NCBI GenBank assembly: GCA_008477525.1
Contig: SPDT01000010.1
Coordinates: 2,046,001 to 2,110,000, forward strand
Direction: 5' to 3'
DNA length: 64,000 bases
DNA from: Hypomyces perniciosus
Taxonomy: Eukaryota > Ascomycota > Sordariomycetes > Hypocreales > Hypocreaceae
Shown here piece after piece: positions 30,794-41,880 of this stretch. The notes beneath the pieces are model-generated. The model was not told where the DNA came from. It made no database searches and saw only the letters and a program-made list of their open reading frames with translations. Position 1 is the stretch's first letter. Each line of letters begins with the position of its first letter. A program made the position numbers and the translations under genes.

Positions 30794-31894
30794 TTAAAGA
30801 CAACCCCTCGCACCATCCTCTGCAATCTTCAACACTGGCCGAAGATTAACAACTCGCTCCCATAAGCTAGGTAGGCCTAGATCCTTTGCCTTCTGCTCCT
30901 CTCGTTGAAACCACTCTTCGGCTGACTTAGTTCTCTTCGGGTGAATCTCATCCAGCAATCGGAAATCTCGTTGAATAACACCACGGTTGCCACCAGAGAA
31001 CTTCCACATGTTCCAAAATGCAGTAAAGTTATCACGGAGAGTCATGGTGCTTGCGTCGGCCGGATCAGCGTTGTATCCAGCCGGTCTCTGCCCAGTTCCA
31101 AGGGGTCCGCTCGTCCAGTATGTGTCTAGATCGACGTCAACAAATCTGGCAGGATGGCCAGTGACCTTTTCGAATGCCTTTGCCATGTCATTGTAATCAA
31201 TGAGATCAATGGCAACTTCGATATCCATTCCGTTGGCGCGATCTTGGTGGTCAAACAGCCAGCGAACGTAGTATTCACAGTCGTCGAGATCAACATGAGC
31301 TACTGCTCCTTGTCCCAAAGGCACTCGCCAATGGACTACCCCATCTTCAACCGTGGGAGACATTGGGGTCCTGGCTCCCAAAACCATGGAAATATATGGC
31401 CCTGTGGTAAAGATAGCTGCGCCCATTCTCGAAGCATTTCTGGGGTCTTTGTTTTGTTGCAAGATCCATTCACCAATTCGCCCCTTGCCATCGTAGTGAC
31501 CACATCGGAACTTCGGATCGAACCCACTCTTCTTGTACACATAGTCCAGATTTCCGTAGACAAAGAACTTGATGCCTTCCTCGAGAGCAAGTTCGTAAGA
31601 TCGGACTGCCCAAAACATCTCCGTCTTCTCGCCACTGTTGAACCCGTCGATGTTGACAAAGGCGTATTGGGCTCCGCGAAACCCTTTGCGAAGGTCGTGC
31701 TCGTTTGCAAAGGTGCCTTCGAATGCCTCGACGTTTCCGAGAGCAAGAAGCTGTTTCGACCTGGCTGAGCTGGCATCTCGGGTCAAGAAACGGACGGCAT
31801 AGGCTCCATCTTTGACAAGACCACGGATGACGGGAATTCCCTGTGCTCCAGTTCCTCCAACAACAAAAACAAGCGGTGAGGATATAGACGCCAT
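30794..31894 (-). CDS. NmrA-like family NAD(P)-binding protein
   Basis: ATG 31894 (MASISSPLVFVVGGTGAQG) is chosen; the upstream extension lacks similarity to the family and reads like leader. The 366-residue product has the Rossmann dinucleotide-binding signature GGTGAQG at about residues 13-19, then RFLTRD, and the NmrA-type body with YGNLDYVYKKSG and GHYDGKGRIGEWI. Members of this atypical SDR group usually lack a catalytic tyrosine motif; some sense redox state (NmrA, HSCARG), others act as reductases in secondary metabolism. The canonical YxxxK is not clearly present, which favours a regulatory or non-standard role. Single exon, alone on its side of the DUF3176 gene. Confidence 0.8.
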   Translation of the reverse strand: MASISSPLVFVVGGTGAQGIPVIRGLVKDGAYAVRFLTRDASSARSKQLLALGNVEAFEGTFANEHDLRKGFRGAQYAFVNIDGFNSGEKTEMFWAVRSYELALEEGIKFFVYGNLDYVYKKSGFDPKFRCGHYDGKGRIGEWILQQNKDPRNASRMGAAIFTTGPYISMVLGARTPMSPTVEDGVVHWRVPLGQGAVAHVDLDDCEYYVRWLFDHQDRANGMDIEVAIDLIDYNDMAKAFEKVTGHPARFVDVDLDTYWTSGPLGTGQRPAGYNADPADASTMTLRDNFTAFWNMWKFSGGNRGVIQRDFRLLDEIHPKRTKSAEEWFQREEQKAKDLGLPSLWERVVNLRPVLKIAEDGARGCL

Positions 31895-32682
31895 GTTGAT
31901 ATGAATATTGAATAGTATATGGTTAAGGATGCAGTGGAACTTGTGTAAGTTTCTTGGTTGATGATATCTCCGGCATTTCACATTATTATGTATTAGGGCG
32001 ATGTATTTATACCTCCGCGCCATGATGTAGAAACGGGGAAATCGCATCGCCTTTCCATTTCTACTTCCGTTTCCGCTTCTTGTTCTCCTCGGCATGGAAG
32101 AGCTCTTGGTTCAGCTCCAAGATGATTACTGAACATTAGTAAGTGCACTGCTTACCTACATGTATTCACACGTTTACTTGCATCTTTAGACAGCATGGCA
32201 TCAAACTGATCAGTAATCATAAAATCCAATTATAAATTCACTTTAAGCTTTCTCTGCGAAAATCAGCACTACGGAGCATTGCAGTCGGCTTTACACGCTA
32301 CTGCCGGCGACTTTTATACGCCTGTTGGTACTCCAAGTCAGTGATATTATCTGGACCGAGTTATAGACACGCTGGACCTACTCGTACAGAGTAATATTTC
32401 TGTTAGATAACCTAAGATCGAATTGTTGGAAGATCGTAACACGAAAAATACGAGGTGGACCGTAGGATCCAATATCACGAGAACGCGTCTGGACCAAACA
32501 GATCACGCCAGAGAGCGCCGAGTGGAGTACTCACCATTGTTGCTTGTTTGGGAGGAGATTGATCGAAGTGCCATTGGATTTGACATGTGAACCACCTCAC
32601 CACGACACTGGTGGATATTACTCGTACTCGTACTACCATCAGCCTCGCGGTTAGGGATACATACATACTTTCTGAGGTTCGC
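31895..32682. other. Intergenic region
   Basis: No gene supported. Holds the promoter of the NmrA-like gene and the 3' flank of the DUF3176-type gene. Motifs resembling the dispersed TACGGAG and TACAGAGTA sequences occur near 32270 and 32388. Confidence 0.45.
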
Positions 32683-34842
32683 TTAACAGCCATATTCTAC
32701 CCCCTTCATCAGGGGTACCGTCTCATTCACAGTCCCAAACGCCGCCCTCCTTCTCATACCACCCTGAGACTCCCCGTCTCTAACTTCGCCAAATAAGATC
32801 TTCACGTCTTTAAGCTCTTGCGATAGGCTTTCATTTCCGCCCAGACAAGCTCCCGCGGCTATCTGGTTAAGATGCGAATTCCCGTTAGTAGTCGTACACA
32901 TTATCTGCAAAAAACCACCCGATGTAGCTGCCACACCATTGCGAATGAGAGCGAGCAAGCCGTAGACGATAGCGCAGAGTGCAGTGACGAGAATAGCTGC
33001 GTATGGACCGATAAGTCGTGCCCTGTACTGAAAGATGTATGCTTGTTCATATGGCTCTGTGATGATATTGGCCGACGTGAAATTTGTTGCCCGATTGAAA
33101 AGTAAGAGAGTAGCGTTATGCATCAACTCTTCCAGCACTTGTGGCGTCAGGTTGAACTTCAGAATGCTGAAGGTTCATGGTATTGGGTCATACTGTGCAG
33201 TAGCGAAAGGGTTGTGGCGACGATCGTGTTAACTGTGAACCAGTTTTCCTGGCCAAATTGAGATATTGCCCCAGCAAGAGAAAAGGCGAGGCTTTCTTGG
33301 ATTGCTCGGATCTGCGAGCGACGATATACCGAGTTTAGCTCTTCGTCCTCAAGTCGAGACTGAGGGTCATCAGACGGCTTTAGGATACCGTACTGGTCGT
33401 CCGTATCCCGCGCACCGTAGAACAAATAACTCCTTCCTATCTCAGTCGCATTGAGAGGAGGCCCAGGAGTCACAGTGAGATTTATAGCCTGAGTGTTTTC
33501 AGTGTACCTCACTGTGGCATTGTACGTGGCTTCCAGAGTGACGCAGCTGATGTTCTTCCAACTGGAGGACTCCTGGTCTTGAAATCGGACATCCATAACA
33601 AATAGCTCGTAGTTCAACTTTCCGAGAATCGTATTATCCGACCGATAAAACAGTGAAAGGTAATTTGCCGACAGTGGATCTGGATTCCATTTTGCCATTG
33701 CATTTTCCCCTGTGCTTTCATTGGTGTAGCGTTGAAAGACAAGTTGTTCAAGGTCCAGTCTGCCTCCTGGTTCGTCACATTTCAATGTTGGAGCGGAGAA
33801 GACAAGGGAGTAGGTGCAGTTAGGGCCGCAAGGTGACGAACGTGGGAGCCATGCCCCTTGGAGGACTGTCTGACTGGCGACACCTATGAGTGATGATTGT
33901 GGGATACTGTGAGAACCAAAGTTGAATTAGCACAGGGCCCATTTAGGAAAATGATAAAAACATTCTTTTTCCTCGGGTCTGAAAGGTTTCTCACGGAGGA
34001 GGGATTCCCAGTGTTATAGACCAAAATGCAAGGGAATGCCTGAAGAAATAGAAGAAAAAGAGGGACGGGGTTTGTGTTTGGGTTTGGGTTATGGAGTAGA
34101 TCTAACCGATACTCGCCATCTGCACCTACACTGAACATCATATACTTGAATAGTTCAACAGCGGATTTGTTTCCACGAAAATCGACATCAATGGTGGACA
34201 TTTTCTGCTCTCTTTCGGCACGATGTGGCAGATTGTGGACGATGAGCGCACCAGGTGGGAGAGTCGTTACTATTGGAACGAGCGGAGCGAGTAAGGCGAA
34301 GAACCAAAGAACGGTGGTCGACTTAACAACGTTAATGTTTAGCAAGTTGACGGGGCTCGAGATGATGGCGAACAAGGCGTCCACTGTGGTCATCCTGAGT
34401 GGCTTTCGTCGCAAATACCACCAAAGAAGTTGTGTGTAGGCTACTGCAACTGATCCGACAACTGCCCAAGAGAATAGACGTGTAAATGAAATCGCGATGG
34501 CATTGTTCCAATCCTGAGGGATGGTTTCATGGACGAATTTGAGGTGGAGGTATCGGAAGTAACTGTAATGACCAACCGCGAGAATGATTGCTATTTCGAA
34601 GTGTTCTGTTGGAATTGATCATCTCACTTATCCAAATGAAGTCTTGAACATTGATCTCACCTACCGGAACTAAACAGCCCAATTATAAGAGTTGGAGCCA
34701 CCCACCCAATAGACCATCTTGCTGGCCGTTTTGGGTGGTGAGATTGAGAGTTCATGTTGCTGGGAGTTAGGGGAATGCCATCGTGCGACTCTTCAGCCTC
34801 AACTACACGATATCTCAAACGAGGATTGTCCATTTCTGGCAT
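32683..34842 (-). CDS. DUF3176-type multi-pass membrane protein, five exons
   Basis: Proposed exons 34842-34665, 34605-34107, 34039-33995, 33906-33241 and 33166-32683 join in frame to 623 residues. The N-terminal region has membrane segments (WVAPTLIIGLFSS, FEIAIILAVG) and the family hallmark QLLWWYLRRKPLRMTTVDALFAI, then VLWFFALLAPLVPIVT. A large extracytoplasmic region contains the conserved CGPNCTYSLVF and many N-x-S/T sites, and a last helix (GPYAAILVTALCAIVYGLLALI) precedes a cytosolic tail. DUF3176 proteins are widespread fungal membrane proteins of unknown function. The last intron is the weak point: donor GTTCAC at 33240 is non-consensus, but without it frame is lost, so a frameshift here is the alternative. 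Confidence 0.7.
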
Positions 34843-35642
34843 TAAGAAAATAAAGATGACATAAAATCAACCAAAAAATGAGGAAACGACAGCAGTATAT
34901 CAACAATTGTGTCGCGAATTCCTCTGAAAGACAGGATGTTGCAGTGGCGGAAAGCATAATAGACTGCTTGACCTTGTGATGGTCTTGGCACGCCTCGAGA
35001 GGTGAAGATGGCTCGATTCACCACACTGAGAGCTGAAGGAAACTTTCACCCAGCCACGGGTTGCCTCAAGGTAGCGGGGAGCTAGGTTTCCTGCGCCTAT
35101 GCCATCTTCAAGTCTGTCAACTTGAAGATTCTAAGCTCCAAGAACGGCGGCCGTTAAGTGATTAAAGCGGCTCGTTTCACTAGTATGTAGCTCTGCTTGG
35201 TCTATAGGCTTCTCTTCACCACATCTGGTGAGAATACATGTCGACCTTTTTGTAAACCCTCAAGTCAACACAAATGCGTTAGTAACTTGATAAGCCTGTG
35301 TGAGACGAGTCGTCTTATCACCACAGCCGCAGAGCTATTTGGTAGAGCGGACTGTCAAAGGTGGCGGTGGCGTATGTTTAATAATGACGAACGGAATTAA
35401 CAATACCGACGTACGGAGTACATGGCTCATGATGACGCCTCATCGGCTATCTGGTCATATTTCTACCCTGTGTACCATGAATTGAGCCCAGGACAGCATT
35501 GTATCTACAAAACGCAACATAAGACTTGAGATTTAACGAACTCGATACCAACCGTAAAGCAACGTTTCAATCCGGAACCTCCTTCTTCACCAATTTCGAC
35601 TCATAATTCCCAGGTAGACGTGACTGTGATCCTGTATCATCA
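34843..35642. other. Intergenic region with TACGGAGTA motif
   Basis: No gene supported. A perfect GTACGGAGTA copy of the dispersed motif lies at 35411-35420. Confidence 0.5.
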
Positions 35643-37046
35643 CTACTTCACGTGTGTAGGATCCGCGCGCATAAGCAGACTGGCTAGAAAAGCTGGCAGT
35701 CCCCATTTCTGCACCAGATACTGACCCACCAGAAACCTCAGGACTTTGGCACGACCTGGTATTCTTTCTTTGAGGTCAGCATTCATTGTCATCCAGAGTG
35801 GCCAGTTCTCTCTATCAGTTTCACTCATTCCCTCCCAGACAAGCTGTGTCTTGGTTTGATCGAATGTGAATGAGCAACCAAAAAGAACAAACAACCGAGC
35901 TACCTGAGATAGCTCAGACGACTTCCAGTGACAATTGCGCCACGCGATCCTTGGACGTCCCCACCAGAACCTCCGAAGACTCGTCATGCATTCCCACGCC
36001 CTTTCCATTGTCAGGCGATTCCTCTCACCAGCGACGGCATGAACAGGACCACTTGTCCCTAGAGCACAGTGCACAATCAATCGGTTGACAACAACATCAA
36101 CCGGTACCTCATCCACCGTAGACATGCTTGGATCCGCCAAATGTGACGAAAACGGCAGCGTTGTTGGCGGACTGAGTATCGCTGCTACAGCACAAATGGT
36201 TGCAGGAGCCGAACACGGTTATTCATAGAATGGAAATGGTTTGGTTTCAGCTGGCCCAATAATTGAAGGTCGGAGAACAAGCAATTTGTTGGAGAGGCCT
36301 GGAGCCTCGAACTCTCTCAGGATGAGCCTCTCGGCCAAATGTTTTGCGTAACTATAGGCGAAAGGATGTCGAACAACATTGAACTCAGGTGTGTCTCCAG
36401 AGGCGGCCAGGCCTGACAATTCCGTATCCAAGTTTGTCAAAGGGTCACTGCGAATGGGGCGTACCTCTTCCTTGATTATTGCATCGAATCCAGTCACGCT
36501 TCCATCACTGTTATATGGAAGAAAGGAGTTTGCGAATGCCGTAGAAATATAAACGAATCGAGTGAGATTTGTGCAAGTGAGAGCTAGTCTTGCAATAGCA
36601 AGCGAGGGGTGAACGATCCTTTCCGCCATATATGTCAAGTTTTTCTTCAGATTTATGGTTGATGCTCCATGAATGAAAATAGAGACAGACTGGCGAATAG
36701 TTTCTAGAGTGTCTTTCTGAAGGCCGCAATCAGGAAGGGTAATATCGCCATCCAAAATTATCAACTTTTCAGACAGCTGAAGTTCTTTAATCAGTTCAGT
36801 TGGAAGTTGACTGTCCAGTACATCCCGAAAATGTCTAGAATGGTCAAAGAGGTTAATACTATTCATCACTCAGAGATGGAAAAGGACATACTTTTCTCCT
36901 CCCCTCGCGAGTGCATAGATGCAAGACACTGGTGTATCAAGCACCAATCGGCTTAGGAGAGCCATTCCAACCATTCCAGTTCCTCCAGTGAGAAAAACGG
37001 TTTGACCATTATAAAAATTGGTCAAGCTGGTGTCTGAGTGATCCAT
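35643..37046 (-). pseudogene. Acyl-CoA/thioester reductase-like gene broken by one in-frame TAA
   Basis: Exon 1 (37046-36892) encodes the start and the Rossmann motif FLTGGTGMVGMALLSRL; a 57-nt intron (GTATGT...CTAG, 36891-36835) leads into exon 2. The body follows the NAD_binding_4 (male-sterility) pattern of fatty acyl-CoA and carboxylic-acid reductases: ILDGDITLPDCGL, VYISTAFANS, the catalytic-type YSYAKHLAE and VLRPSIIGPA. A TAA at 36219-36221 then interrupts the frame. The identical frame continues beyond it with family-like sequence (LADPSMSTVDEVPVDVVVNRL, then a C-terminal domain) to the stop at 35643. So a single nonsense change separates this from an intact protein of about 450 residues. 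No intron with usual borders removes the stop. Likely a recent pseudogene. Confidence 0.75.
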
Positions 37047-37975
37047 GATTTGTAAAACTGGTGGTATAAAAGCTTCAAGTTGCCATCATCTGCATCATTG
37101 AACAACGGACTCACAAGGATATATGGATATATAGGAGAGAGAGTTTAGTCCATACCGTAGCGGTAGGATAGTAGCGTATAGTCCATAGCTTAGTACATTT
37201 CGGCACTTGGTCACTTACTACGGAGTAAGGGGTGCCGTAATTTACCTATAGTGGGGAGAAAAAAAAGTAACGGGATTGTTACCTTTACCATTACTTTTTT
37301 CGAGGCACTGTAATTGCCGCAAAATCCGCATTGCCAGCTGAATACTCAGACATGTTCCAGCTAGACCTACAAATCCCTGATACATAATAATCACACTAGG
37401 TACTCCGTAGTATTAGGGTAAATTTGAAACGTATTATCCATATCATTTTCATTGACTTAGAATCAGGCATCACACAAGTCAGATTACCTAATATTTTCCG
37501 GTTGGGAATCACAGCGGAGCTGACCTTTTACCTCGAGGAAATATCTCTTCATGTCTATCACAAAAGGAGAGAGACAGCATCAGGGAATGGTCGCCCTCGA
37601 GACCGCTTCTTACGTTTTACCCCAGCTTGGTTCGATAACCAGTTATTGAATCCACGGCGATTTTAAAACAGGCAAAACTTCCCAAGAGAAACAAAAGGGT
37701 ATCAGTAGTAAGAATAGTTCTGAAAATTGCATTAGATCAGGACAGCGTCTTCCCAAGAACATCAGTTCGCTGAGCACAAGCGTTTACTGAGTGGAAGGAA
37801 AGGTTTATTCGCAAAGAGAGAACACCTTACGCTAAGAAATATTATATATATTACGCCACAACCACATTGGTCGACGCATGAGACAGTTCCACCGCACACT
37901 TACTAGTAGTATTAATATTCAAAGAGAGGTGAAACATGTTCTACCATATCACAATTTGCGAGGCTAGGGCTCAAG
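37047..37975. other. A+T-rich intergenic region with two TACGGAGTA motifs
   Basis: No gene supported. Copies of the dispersed palindromic motif occur as TACGGAGTA at 37219-37227 and, in the opposite orientation, TACTCCGTA at 37401-37409. Confidence 0.5.
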
Positions 37976-38370
37976 GAGCCCCTAAAACCACACCTCGAAA
38001 TCCAAACCGACACCTCAGCCAAACCCTTTTAAAACCCCTCTAAAGAAAGACTAGTCTCTATAGAGAAGGTCTCCTTACTCTTTTTTTCTTTTTTTTTCTT
38101 TTTTTCTTTTTTTTTTTTTAAAAAAAAGGGGGGGTTATTATTAATTCTCTTTCCTCATTTAAATTAAAAATAACTATAAAAATATAAATATTAGGACTTT
38201 TATAGTTAAATAATCACTGCATTTATTTAATAGGTAAAAATCCTTTACTAGTAAATATATTATTAATGTTTTATTATCCTTACCTAATTAGGAATCTAAG
38301 ATCAGCAATTTCCCTATCCGGGTTCAGCTGCAGTGTCGGTTTGGATTTCGAGGTATGGTCTTGGGGGCTC
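37976..38370. mobile_element. MITE-like element with about 51-bp terminal inverted repeats
   Basis: The left end (37976-38026) and the reverse complement of the right end (38320-38370) match over about 51 bases with roughly seven mismatches, mostly transitions, and share a perfect 22-base core. Both begin GAGCCCC. The 290-bp interior has no coding capacity and contains long T/C and A/G homopolymer-like tracts (38080-38135). A small non-autonomous DNA transposon is the natural reading. I could not see a clear target-site duplication, so exact ends are uncertain. Confidence 0.55.
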
Positions 38371-38904
38371 ATACTTATTAGCAAAGAGGATCGGGGATCA
38401 TATTCGGTGAAACATCTCTAGCGTCTCAGTAGAAGCGGACAGACATTATATCATGACGTCTCGGATAATGGTTGCACCAGTAGGAAACTATTTGATATCA
38501 TACATGCGTGTAGCTAGCTATGTATTTCGGATACTAGATGGAGGATGATCCGAGGGTATCGAGTATATGTAAGCCTACTTCCCAAGGTGAATACTCTCTA
38601 CGGAGTGGTCACTTTCCACTCCACTGTCGACATTGCTTCTTCGTCGTTGTAATTAAATTAAACTGTATCATCCACTTTCTCCCAAACGGAAAACTATGCA
38701 AGTTGCATCAGGTATTAGCACCCTAGTCGCCATGAAACCTCTACTCGGAGATCCATTGAGGGCTCAGTAAGACCCAAGTTCAAAGGTGTCACTCTTACAC
38801 CTCAGCGTTTCTGGTTGTTTAGCATTGGGTAAAGCGCCTATGAAGTCGTTTTCTTTCTCATTCCTATTTTCTATCTTTCTCACTTCATCTATTCCTTTTT
38901 GCAG
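38371..38904. other. Intergenic region before the MFS fragment
   Basis: No gene seen. TACGGAGT at 38599-38606 is another copy of the dispersed motif. A good polypyrimidine tract and TTTGCAG at 38895-38904 form the acceptor in front of the MFS fragment. Confidence 0.45.
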
Positions 38905-39240
38905 AAAGCTGATAAGCATGGCGCTTCTAGAATCTATATCGGCTTATTCCTCTCTATGATGGATGCTTCAATAGTCACACCCAGTTTACACACTATCTCA
39001 ATTGATTTCGGGATCTTTGGATCAGTCAATTGGGTTGCACTGGCCTATACCTTGGCTGAGTGTGGCTGCGCTGGCGTCTTCAGTCGAATATCCGATGTTA
39101 TTGGCAGACGTAATGCATTTATTGCAGCCAACACGTTATTTTCTGTATTCTCTTTGGCATGTGGCTTTTCCCAGAATTTGGGCCAACTAGTCGCTTTTCG
39201 TGCCCTTTAAGGAGTGCCCTTCAAGGAGTTGAGGGCGCAG
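38905..39240 (+). pseudogene. Fragment of an MFS multidrug-type transporter
   Basis: After a splice-acceptor-like TTTTTGCAG the frame encodes about 100 residues matching the first transmembrane helices of 12-14 helix drug:H+ antiporters: LSMMDASIVTPSLHTI (motif D1-like region), WVALAYTLAE, and the motif A equivalent SDVIGRRNAF, then FSVFSLACGFSQNLGQLV. The frame hits TAA at 39208-39210. That stop lies inside a 14-bp tandem duplication (39202-39215 and 39216-39229, one C/T difference); the second copy carries CAA and leads on to the expected GVEGAG and a GTAAGG donor. No later transporter helices are found downstream and no first exon upstream, so most of the gene is missing. Confidence 0.7.
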
Positions 39241-40603
39241 GTAAGGCATGCTTCCTTTAATCAAGACATTGAGTTCTTTTGAAACGCTGACTACAACCCG
39301 GACATTAAGCAGCAACTTGACTATACGAGCAGACACATGAGATAAGGTCCATGGAGATAAGCAGTAATGGACGCAAGTTGCGGGCATTGAGTAATAGCAA
39401 TAGTGCATGTACATATTCTATTGCTTGAGTCTCTGGGAAGGATGCTTTACTATTCCCAGAGTTCCTTTCGAAACGCATGTTTGTGAAGCTGTATAAAATT
39501 AGTTTCACCATTTTATTCCATATCTCCATTCATTCAGCCAAAGTTCTTCTCACTGCCAAACGCAGTTTGTCACGTAATGCGGTTTTGTAGTAATCTGTCT
39601 TCACATAACTTGAATTTATAAAGGTATCTTCATTCCTTCTATTTAACACCCTGTGTGTCGTCCATGACCAAAACCTCCGTTATAATACCTGGTTTCCTGC
39701 CAGCTAGTCCACAGTGCCATGATAGATACCCTGGCAACATTGGTGCCCTTGATAAAATGGCATGGCCGACACCCCAATAGTTGGCCTCGTCGAATGTACC
39801 CGTGCTCAATTCACCAAACTCCGAGCTTAGCTCCCACAGCATGCAGCATCGGGATGACTTCATCCCGGGCCACTGTCCTTGTTTAGCCTCGCTGCAACTA
39901 GGGTCTTAACAGAGATTGGAAACCGATCCCCAGGTTATTCAGATACGAACACAGATCATTGTCTCGGAAACCGATGAGACCTAATGGTCGGATACTTCTG
40001 CTGCCGAAGGCAATCCATAATAACCACTAATTTGACTAACTTTATACTCAATACTTCGTACAACACATGAATGCTAATTGGCATACGGGCACCACATATT
40101 GTTAAAATACAGCTGGAGCTGAACAATGACAATGTGTATCCCGTAGAGCCTTTGTGTGCTAATTGGCCCGAATAGGCTGCGCCCGATTAAGCATAAAGCT
40201 TGTTGATCCGGAGTAATATTTCAAACCTTCCCGAAGGATTTACACTCGGCAGCACTAATGCGGGATCACCGCGCCCGGAACTAGCGGCACTTAATTACAA
40301 AATGTAAATCATGAAGCAACCCAACGACACTCAATGTATCTATGTTGTGACACATGTGATGATCACTAACAGGGCCAATAGAAGGCAAGTAAACGCAACC
40401 TAGGCTCCCTATATTTTTTGATTCAACGACATTGGCATCACATAGGCACTCAAGTATATCTAGATGATCTAGGAAGGTAACTTTAGAGTAAAGCTATTAC
40501 GCCTTTAAAGTTAATTAAGGCTAGTCTGACGCAATTTGTTTAGGCAATAATACTCAGGTGTATCAAACCATAGAGATCATCCTGGATATCATGTGCCAAC
40601 AAG
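39241..40603. other. Degenerate intergenic region
   Basis: No intact gene. A minus-strand frame at 39639-39863 is somewhat protein-like (MLPGYLSWHCGLAG) and could be a fragment of an enzyme, but I cannot assign it. The interval is A+T-rich with many short direct repeats. Confidence 0.4.
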
Positions 40604-40610
40604 TATAAAG
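40604..40610 (+). promoter_or_regulatory. Putative TATA box of the small secreted protein gene
   Basis: TATAAAG lies 69 bases before ATG 40679, followed by a CT/CA-rich leader with a good start context (CTCACAATG). Position and sequence suit a strongly inducible fungal promoter; no experimental support. Confidence 0.5.
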
Positions 40611-40678
40611 AGAACCCGAATTCTCTCTCCTCAAGCAACATCACACTTCTCACCCAGACTACAAGATCTACCCTCACA

Positions 40679-40987
40679 ATGCAATTCTCCATTATTCTCG
40701 CCCTCGCTGGCCTGGGTGCCGCCATGCCAGCTCCAGATGCCTCTACTCGTGCAGCCCTGGCACCTTTGCCAGAAATCGACCTCGCTCGTGGCGAAAAGTT
40801 TAACCTTATCATCGTTGACCCGGAGACAGCTCATAACAATATGTTGAAGCACTGGAACCCTGAGAATGTCATCCACTCAGATGACCTGCAGTACGCCAGT
40901 TGTGGTCCTTGGGCCGATTTACGGAATCTCGATCCAAGACTGAAGCCTTATTTCCGGGCCTTTGCGCCATGGGAGTTCATTGTCTGA
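40679..40987 (+). CDS. Small secreted protein (effector-like), unknown family
   Basis: Single exon, 102 residues. The N-terminus is a textbook signal peptide, MQFSIILALAGLGAAMPAP, with a plausible cleavage after AMPA or further on. The mature part of about 85 residues is acidic, contains only one cysteine (ASCGPW) and no known motif, so it is not a disulfide-rich toxin-like protein. The TATA box, CT-rich leader and isolation in gene-poor decaying DNA next to the retrotransposon block resemble small secreted protein genes of plant- or insect-associated fungi. Function is unknown; effector is only a description of size and secretion. Confidence 0.65.
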   Translation: MQFSIILALAGLGAAMPAPDASTRAALAPLPEIDLARGEKFNLIIVDPETAHNNMLKHWNPENVIHSDDLQYASCGPWADLRNLDPRLKPYFRAFAPWEFIV

Positions 40988-41880
40988 TAGATGCAGGATA
41001 ACAGTCATACGCTGACGGGGAATTGGGGGGGGGGGGTTACATTTCTTCTTCAAATACTTAGATATTAGTACATATTGGGGCTGGTTAAGTTGAACATAGT
41101 GTATATAGTATATCACATTGTAGATATGTTACTCACAGTTCGTTGTCACCTTATTGAACACAATGGATACAAGAATCGAGAATTTGAGACAAAACGTTTG
41201 CCATTATAAGGACCATGTCTGATCAAAATTTCTGGAAGCAGTCGTCGAGCCTGGATGGAAGGCTTCAACACGAAATTCAAGAGCCTATTCGGCGCCAACA
41301 TGGCTGCTACATTGTGCTTTGGTATGTTTGCTGTTTTGGTCATCCTGTGACACTTTGACCAAACAGCAGAAACACTAAGATGCCCAGGAATTGCGCTTCA
41401 TAAAGAATATGTAGTTTGCAAGTGCAGAAGTGGGAATGAATAACCGTGATAATGTGGAGTTTCTAATAATTCTCAATGTGTGTTGCTAACTTTATTACAA
41501 GTTCTGCTAGTGATTTATTATATCTAGGATTTATGAAAAAGGATCACAATTGCTCCGGTAGATAATATCCAGGCAGTCAAGTATCCTTATCTACCCGAGA
41601 GTTGCTGCATAATTTATTTCCCCTTTGTTTTTTTAATTTAGTATTCAATTTTCTATTTAGAATATTGGTTACTACCTAGCCGGCATTATTGTTAGTTTAT
41701 AATTCTAAAGGCCTTAACTATCAGAGCATCCATTCTACCTAGGTAGAGAGTAATCAAACATAATAGCAACCCTAGAGATTCGAAAAAAAAAAGTATCTCT
41801 GAAGCCATGGAAGGTGGTGGTGCTGAATCTGGGCAGACTCCATAATCAGTATCAGCAGGCCAAATAGCCAATCAGCACCA
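40988..41880. other. Intergenic region before tRNA-Met
   Basis: No gene seen. A G-run (about 41028-41037) and A+T-rich sequence at 41600-41720 are the only notable contents. Confidence 0.5.

Noticed and set aside
33159..33240. Frameshift in the DUF3176-type gene
   Set aside because: A 74-nt intron with a non-consensus GTTCAC donor restores the frame, so the gene is kept as intact with a stated doubt.
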